Shown one piece after another: positions 5,769-10,413 of a stretch of DNA of 10,413 nt (position 1 is its first letter; every line of letters starts with the position of its first letter). The DNA comes from an uncultured bacterium (GTDB lineage Bacteria > Methylomirabilota > Methylomirabilia > Rokubacteriales > CSP1-6): contig CAMLFJ010000061.1 in assembly GCA_946479205.1 (NCBI GenBank), forward strand, positions 1 to 10,413. The letters run 5' to 3'. A model generated the notes under the pieces. That model did not search any database. It was not told the origin of the DNA and saw only the letters and a list, made by a program, of their open reading frames with translations. Both the position numbers and the translations under genes were made by a program.

Positions 5769-7880
5769 ATGACGCCCGGCTCCAACCCTTCTCGAATCGG
5801 CGTGGACATCGGCGGCACCTTCACCGACCTGGTCTGGGTGGACGAGGTCACCGGCGCGGTCCGGGTCGGCAAGCTCCTGACCACCCCGAAGGACCCGTCG
5901 CAGGCGGTGGAGGAAGGCGTGGTGACCCTGCTGCACGAGGCGGGCGCCCCCACCACCGCGGTGCGCGCGCTGATCCACGGCACCACGCTGGCCACCAATG
6001 CCCTGATCGAGCGCAAGGGCGCGCGGGTGGGCCTGCTCACGACATCCGGATTCCGGGACGCGGTCGAGATCGGCCGCGAAGGCCGCTACGACATGTACGA
6101 CCTCTTCATCGACCCGCCGGTGCCGCTCGTCCCGCGCCAGCTCCGCGTGGAGGTGTCGGAGCGCGTGCAGGCCGACGGCTCCGTCCTCCGCCCCCTTGAC
6201 GAGGCACAGGCGCGCGCCGCGGTCGCCCAGCTCGGTGCCCTGGGCGTGGAGGCCATCGCGATCTGCCTGCTGCACGCCTACCGGAACCCGGCGCACGAGC
6301 GGGCGCTCGCGCGGCTCTGCGCGGAGCTCGCGCCCGGCGTGCCGGTGTCCTGCTCCTCGGACGTGGTCCCGGAGATCCGCGAGTACGAGCGCACCTCCAC
6401 CACCACCGCCAACGTCTACGTGATGCCGCTGATGTCGCGCTACCTGGACGATCTCGAGCGCAAGCTCCAGGGCCTCGGCATCCCGGGCCGGCTCTACGTG
6501 ATGATGTCGGCCGGCGGCATCGCGACCCCCGAGACCGCCAAGCGCGTGCCGATCCGGCTGGTGGAGTCGGGCCCCGCGGCGGGGGCGCTCGCGGCGGCCC
6601 GCATGGCCCGCCAGGTCGGCATGGACCGCGTCCTGTCCTTCGACATGGGCGGCACCACCGCCAAGGCCTGCGTCATCGATCGCGGCGAGCCGCTGCTCGC
6701 GCGCGAGTTCGAGGTCGCGCGCGCGGACCGGTTCAAGAAGGGCTCGGGATTGCCCATCCGGGTGCCGGTGGTGGAGCTGATCGAGATCGGGGCGGGTGGC
6801 GGCTCCATCGCCCGGGTCGACCGCATGGGCCTGCTCAAGGTCGGCCCGGACAGCGCCGGGGCGGATCCGGGCCCGGCGTGCTACGGGCTGGGCGGCCGCG
6901 AGCCCACCGTCACGGACGCCGACCTGCTCCTGGGCTATCTCGACGCCGAGTTCTTCCTGGGCGGCCGCATGCGGCTCGACGTGGAGGCGGCGCGCCGCGC
7001 CGTCGAGGAGCGCGTCGCGCGGCCGATGGGTCTCGAGCTCACCGACGCGGCCTGGGGCATCCATCGCGTGGTCAACGAGAACATGGCCGGAGCCGCGCGC
7101 GTGCACGGCATCGAGCGCGGCAAGGACCTGCGCGGCTATCCCCTCTTCGCGTTCGGCGGCGCGGGTCCGGTGCACGCCTGGCAGGTCGGGCGCATCCTGC
7201 GCGTGCCGCGCGTGCTGGTGCCCTTCGGGGCGGGCGCCCTCTCGGCCTACGGGCTCCTGGCCGCGCCGCTTGCCTTCGACTTCGTGCGCACCGCGCCGCA
7301 GCGCATGGCCGCGGCGGACTGGGCGCAGATCAACCGTCTCTTCGAGGAGATGGAAACGGAGGGCCGCCGCATCGTCCGCGGCGCCGGGGTCGCCGACCGG
7401 GACGTCACCGTGCGCCGCACCGCCGAGATGCGCTACCTGGGCCAGGGCCACGAGGTGGACGTGGAGATCCCGGCGGGCCCTCTCGGCCCCGGCAGCCTGG
7501 AGGCGATCGCCGCGTCGTTCGAGGCCGCCTACCGGCTCCTCTACAGCCGGACGCCCCAGGGCGTGCCGCTGGAGGCGCTCAACTGGCGCGCCGTCGTCTC
7601 CGGCCCGCGGCCGGATCTCACGATCTCCGGCGGGATGGCGCCCGGCGGGGCGGCCGCGCCGGCGCCCAAGAAGCACCGCGCCGCGTACTTCCCGGAGGCG
7701 CGCGGGTACGTGCAAGCCCCGGTGTACGATCGCTACGCGCTCGGCCCCGGCGCGCGTCTGGCCGGGCCGGCCATCGTCGAGGAGCGTGAATCGACCACCG
7801 TCATCGGCCCCGGCGCCGCGATCACGGTGGACGCGCAGCGGACCCTGATCGCCGAGCCGGCGGCCACGAAGGCGCGATGA
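5769..7880 (+). CDS. hyuA: Hydantoinase/oxoprolinase family subunit A (HyuA)
   Basis: A 703-residue protein, of normal HyuA length. The N-terminal Hydant_A_N domain begins GVDIGGTFTDLV (11-22), the phosphate-binding loop of the ASKHA-like fold, and includes HGTTLATNALIERKGA (70-85). The Hydantoinase_A domain carries SFDMGGTTAK (290-299), GAGGGSIA (341-348), GPDSAGADPGPACYG (359-373) and FGGAGPVHA (462-470). A C-terminal beta-rich domain ends near 695. In this family subunit A binds and uses ATP to activate a cyclic amide or lactam, and subunit B completes the hydrolysis; characterised members act on N-methylhydantoin, hydantoins, 5-oxoproline or caprolactam, while relatives carboxylate acetone or acetophenone. 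Sequence alone does not fix the substrate here. It is cytoplasmic, and its stop overlaps the hyuB start (ATGA), so the two are translationally coupled. No transporter or regulator accompanies the pair in this window. Confidence 0.93.
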   Translation: MTPGSNPSRIGVDIGGTFTDLVWVDEVTGAVRVGKLLTTPKDPSQAVEEGVVTLLHEAGAPTTAVRALIHGTTLATNALIERKGARVGLLTTSGFRDAVEIGREGRYDMYDLFIDPPVPLVPRQLRVEVSERVQADGSVLRPLDEAQARAAVAQLGALGVEAIAICLLHAYRNPAHERALARLCAELAPGVPVSCSSDVVPEIREYERTSTTTANVYVMPLMSRYLDDLERKLQGLGIPGRLYVMMSAGGIATPETAKRVPIRLVESGPAAGALAAARMARQVGMDRVLSFDMGGTTAKACVIDRGEPLLAREFEVARADRFKKGSGLPIRVPVVELIEIGAGGGSIARVDRMGLLKVGPDSAGADPGPACYGLGGREPTVTDADLLLGYLDAEFFLGGRMRLDVEAARRAVEERVARPMGLELTDAAWGIHRVVNENMAGAARVHGIERGKDLRGYPLFAFGGAGPVHAWQVGRILRVPRVLVPFGAGALSAYGLLAAPLAFDFVRTAPQRMAAADWAQINRLFEEMETEGRRIVRGAGVADRDVTVRRTAEMRYLGQGHEVDVEIPAGPLGPGSLEAIAASFEAAYRLLYSRTPQGVPLEALNWRAVVSGPRPDLTISGGMAPGGAAAPAPKKHRAAYFPEARGYVQAPVYDRYALGPGARLAGPAIVEERESTTVIGPGAAITVDAQRTLIAEPAATKAR

Positions 7881-9499
7881 TGGACCCGATCACGCTCGAC
7901 ATCTGCTGGAACCGGCTGATCGGAGTGGTCAACGAGCAGGCGGCCGCGCTGATGCGCACCTCGTTCACCTCGATCGTGCGGGAGGCGGGCGATCTCTCCG
8001 CGGGCGTCTTCGATCGCCGCGGCTACATGATCGCCCAGGCGGTCACCGGCACGCCCGGGCACATCAACTCGATGGCCCTGGCCATGAAGCACCTCCTGGC
8101 CGCGTGCCCGATCGAGACACTCCGGCCCGGCGACGTGCTCATCACCAACGATCCGTGGAAGACCTCCGGGCATCTCAACGACGTCACGGTCTGCAATCCG
8201 GTCTTCCGCGGATCGGACTGCATCGCCTTCTTCGCCTCCACCTGTCACAGCGCCGACATCGGCGGCCACGTCCTCTCCGCGGAGGCGCGCGAGGTGTACG
8301 AGGAGGGGCTCTTCATCCCGATCATGAAGCTCTACGAAGCCGGCCGGCTCAACGAATCGCTGGCCGCGATCATCCGGGCCAATACCCGCGTCCCGGACCT
8401 CGTGATGGGCGACTTCCACGCGCAGGTAGCGGGTGGCGCGGTCGGCGGCGAGCGCCTCCTCGAGTTCATGGAGGAGTTCGGCCTGGAGCGGCTCGAGCCC
8501 CTGGCCGACGAGATCATCACCCGCACCGAGCGCGCGATGCGCCAGGCGATCGCCGCGCTGCGGCCCGGCGAGTACCGGTACTCGATCACCTCGGACGGCT
8601 TCGACGAGCCGATCACGATCGCGGTGCGCTGTGAGATCAAGGGAGACGATCTCCTGGTGGACTTCACCGGCTCCTCCCCCGCGAGCCGACGCGGCATCAA
8701 CGTGGTGATGAACTACACCGAGGCCTACACGACCTACGGGGTGAAGGTCATCGTGAGCCCCGACGTGCCCAACAACGAGGGCGCGTTCCGGGTGCTGCGC
8801 ATCACCGCCCCCGAAGGATCCATCCTGAACGTGCGGCCACCCGCCCCGGTCGCGGCCCGGCACATCGTCGGCCACTTCCTCCCGCACGCGGTCGCGGGGG
8901 CCCTGAAGGAGGCGCTGCCGGACCGGGTGATGGCCGAAGGCTCCGCCAATATCTGGGGGTTGCAGCTCACCGGGAAGAACGCGGATCGCACCCCGTGGGT
9001 CTACACCTTCTTCAGCTCGGGGGGCACCGGGGCGCGGCCCCAGCAGGACGGGCTCTCCGCCACCGCGTTCCCGTCCGGCGTGCTCGGGACCCCGGTGGAG
9101 GTCATCGAATCGCTCGCGCCGCTCCTGATCGAGCGCAAGGCTCTGCGCGACGGGTCGGGCGGCGACGGCCGCCAGCGCGGTGGGCTCGGCCAGGTCATCG
9201 CCTTCCGGGTGCGCTCCGACGAGCCGGCCACCTGCTCGGTGCTCTGCGATCGCACGCGAATCCCCGCCCAGGGATTCTTCGGCGGCGGGCCGGGCCTGCC
9301 CGGGCAGGTGCTGATCAACGGGCGCGCGCCCGCCAATCCCAAGGGTGAGCAGACGCTGCGGCCGGGCGATCTGGTCGAGATCCTGCTCCCGGGCGGCGGC
9401 GGCTACGGCAATCCGGCCGAGCGTGATCCGGCCCTGCGGGCCCGGGATCTGCAGCAGGGCTACGTCCTGCCATCGGGGCGAGGTGTCGCGGCCGGCTGA
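7877..9499 (+). CDS. hyuB: Hydantoinase/oxoprolinase family subunit B (HyuB)
   Basis: A 540-residue subunit B with the complete family pattern: start MDPITLDICWNRL, REAGDLSAGVFD (35-46), GTPGHINSM (58-66), ITNDPWKTSGHLNDV (89-103), CHSADIGG (123-130), EGLFIPIMKLY (143-153), GGTGARPQQDG (382-392) and the C-terminal LLPGGGGYGNP (503-513). The Asp and His residues in NDPW, GHLND and CHSADIGG are the expected metal/active-site residues of this subunit. It works with HyuA as a heteromeric ATP-dependent cyclic amidohydrolase. The ATG at 7877 overlaps the hyuA stop, and GAAGG at 7868-7872 gives a ribosome site four bases upstream; the second Met codon at 7880 is an alternative. The length is normal and no key block is missing. 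Substrate unknown. Confidence 0.94.
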   Translation: MMDPITLDICWNRLIGVVNEQAAALMRTSFTSIVREAGDLSAGVFDRRGYMIAQAVTGTPGHINSMALAMKHLLAACPIETLRPGDVLITNDPWKTSGHLNDVTVCNPVFRGSDCIAFFASTCHSADIGGHVLSAEAREVYEEGLFIPIMKLYEAGRLNESLAAIIRANTRVPDLVMGDFHAQVAGGAVGGERLLEFMEEFGLERLEPLADEIITRTERAMRQAIAALRPGEYRYSITSDGFDEPITIAVRCEIKGDDLLVDFTGSSPASRRGINVVMNYTEAYTTYGVKVIVSPDVPNNEGAFRVLRITAPEGSILNVRPPAPVAARHIVGHFLPHAVAGALKEALPDRVMAEGSANIWGLQLTGKNADRTPWVYTFFSSGGTGARPQQDGLSATAFPSGVLGTPVEVIESLAPLLIERKALRDGSGGDGRQRGGLGQVIAFRVRSDEPATCSVLCDRTRIPAQGFFGGGPGLPGQVLINGRAPANPKGEQTLRPGDLVEILLPGGGGYGNPAERDPALRARDLQQGYVLPSGRGVAAG

Positions 9500-9505
9500 C
9501 CGGGC

Positions 9506-10413
9506 GTGAGCGCCCGAGCCCGGGAGATCGGCGTCGTCGCCGTCGCGGGCGCGTGGTGGCTCTTCCTCGCGATCACGTTCCTGTGGAACCGCGGTGACGA
9601 CGTCGGACGGCTGCCCGCGCGGACCGCGTCGTTCGCGGCCTCGCTCTTCCACGGGCCGGTCTGGGGCCTGGGCGGGCTCCTGGCGTCGCTCGCGGGCACG
9701 ACGCTGGCTGGCCTGATCGGGCTCGCCTGGTATGGGCTGGGCGACGCGATCACGCGGCTTCCGGGGCTCCGGCATCGCCCGACTCACGAGGACCGGACCG
9801 CGGAGATCGCGGACCTCACCCTGCTCGGCGCGGCCGCCTGGTCGCTCGCCTGGTTCCTGCTCGGCACCGTCTACCTCTACCGGGTGCCGGTGGCCGTGAT
9901 CGCCCTGCTCGCCGGCCTCGGGCTCGCGGCCGCCGCGCTGGCGCGCGATCGACCGAGCCCACGCGCGATCGGTCGGGCCGCGTGGTCGGCCGCGCTCGCG
10001 CTCGTCGTCACCACGCAGGCGCTGGCCCTGCTCGCGGCCCTCGCCCCGCCAACCGCGAAGGACACGGTCCTCTACCACTTCGCGCTACCGAGAGCCTACA
10101 TCGCGGCGGGTGGCGGGATCGAGGTCCCGTACAACATCGCGGGCTACTACCCGCTCGGCGTGGAGCTGCACGCGGTCTGGGCGATGCTCCTCGGCGCCCC
10201 GATGAGCGCGCGGGCCGGCGAGGCGGCGGCGGGCGCCACCTTCTTCCTCTTCGCGCCGCTCCTGCTGATGGTGGTCCACGGCTGGGCGCGGGAGCGCGGG
10301 CTCGATCGCGCCGGGGCGGTGGCGGCCGCCCTGATCGTCGCGTGGGTCCCCACCGCCTACGACGTCGCGGCCAGCGCCTACGTGGACCTGGCCCTCGCCG
10401 CCTACACCGCGCT
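9506..10413 (+). CDS. GT-C/GT39-like multi-pass membrane protein, 3' end outside window
   Basis: An open frame of 302 codons that continues past the window. It starts GTG AGC GCC CGA at 9506, six bases after the hyuB stop, and contains no ATG near its beginning. The protein is strongly hydrophobic, with membrane segments near residues 9-27, 52-77, 105-125, 128-146, 158-179, 243-258 and 270-287. The block PPTAKDTVLYHFALPRAYI (181-199), with D186, resembles the PPT-x-D-x-L-x-YHL loop of a group of bacterial GT39-like or uncharacterised GT-C proteins; YYPLGVELHAVW (214-225) and SAYVDLALAAYT (290-301) fit the same group. It is probably a polyprenyl-phosphate-sugar-dependent glycosyltransferase of the inner membrane, but neither donor nor acceptor can be named. 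It lacks the WDD...N motif of the two TMTC-like proteins. The ribosome site is weak, so translation may depend on coupling to hyuB. GTG-9506 is the best start but not certain. Confidence 0.75.
   Translation, partial: MSARAREIGVVAVAGAWWLFLAITFLWNRGDDVGRLPARTASFAASLFHGPVWGLGGLLASLAGTTLAGLIGLAWYGLGDAITRLPGLRHRPTHEDRTAEIADLTLLGAAAWSLAWFLLGTVYLYRVPVAVIALLAGLGLAAAALARDRPSPRAIGRAAWSAALALVVTTQALALLAALAPPTAKDTVLYHFALPRAYIAAGGGIEVPYNIAGYYPLGVELHAVWAMLLGAPMSARAGEAAAGATFFLFAPLLLMVVHGWARERGLDRAGAVAAALIVAWVPTAYDVAASAYVDLALAAYTA

Noticed and set aside
5292..7715. Very long antisense open frame (807 codons) across the end of paralogue B and hyuA
   Set aside because: Its product is rich in Arg, Gly, Ala, Asp and His with no recognisable domain, the usual antisense shadow of GC-rich coding DNA. 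The plus strand carries full family motifs there.
7733..10078. Long antisense open frame (781 codons) across hyuB and the GT-C gene
   Set aside because: Same low-complexity Arg/Gly/Asp-rich composition, and it spans two plus-strand genes with clear motifs or membrane segments.
1..10413. tRNA or rRNA genes, CRISPR array, insertion sequence ends, riboswitch
   Set aside because: The window is almost completely filled by coding sequence. The largest gap is the 65-bp divergent spacer, and no repeat array, transposase or structured RNA signature was seen.

Overview
This is a GC-rich (roughly 70% by eye), densely coded bacterial window with no RNA gene, mobile element or CRISPR array. The high GC, heavy use of GTG starts with 4-base stop/start overlaps, a hydantoinase/oxoprolinase-type HyuA-HyuB pair and several GT-C/TPR membrane proteins resemble uncultivated soil or groundwater lineages such as Candidatus Rokubacteria, with deltaproteobacterial relatives as an alternative. 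That placement is inference from gene style, not from a marker gene.

Layout. (1) Positions 2-1934, plus strand: the 3' part of purE, then a tight three-gene run: a heme-oxygenase-like diiron protein (CADD/PqqC-like), a small Rieske ferredoxin and a GlcG/HbpS-type protein. The last three are joined by GTGA overlaps and each has its own Shine-Dalgarno. (2) A 6-bp GC hairpin lies in the 31-bp gap where this operon meets a convergent gene. (3) Positions 1966-3828 (minus) and 3894-5729 (plus): two paralogous, divergently transcribed multi-pass membrane proteins of TMTC-like GT-C architecture with C-terminal TPR repeats, sharing a 65-bp, locally AT-richer intergenic region. (4) Positions 5769-9499: hyuA and hyuB, overlapping by ATGA. 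(5) Positions 9506-10413: the start of another GT-C/GT39-like membrane protein that runs off the window. It uses a GTG start only 6 bases after the hyuB stop.

How they may work together. PurE belongs to purine synthesis and is probably just the upstream housekeeping neighbour. The diiron protein plus Rieske ferredoxin plus GlcG-like protein looks like a small redox module: an oxygen-activating diiron enzyme with a dedicated electron carrier. The diiron protein keeps six metal ligands at nearly the spacing of chlamydial CADD but lacks the tyrosines and the lysine that CADD uses up to make p-aminobenzoate, so its chemistry should differ. This is the most interesting unexplained system in the window. 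The TMTC-like pair is predicted to transfer sugars to proteins on the outer face of the inner membrane. HyuAB is predicted to hydrolyse a cyclic amide (hydantoin, 5-oxoproline or similar) in an ATP-dependent way. No transporter or regulator in the window identifies its substrate.
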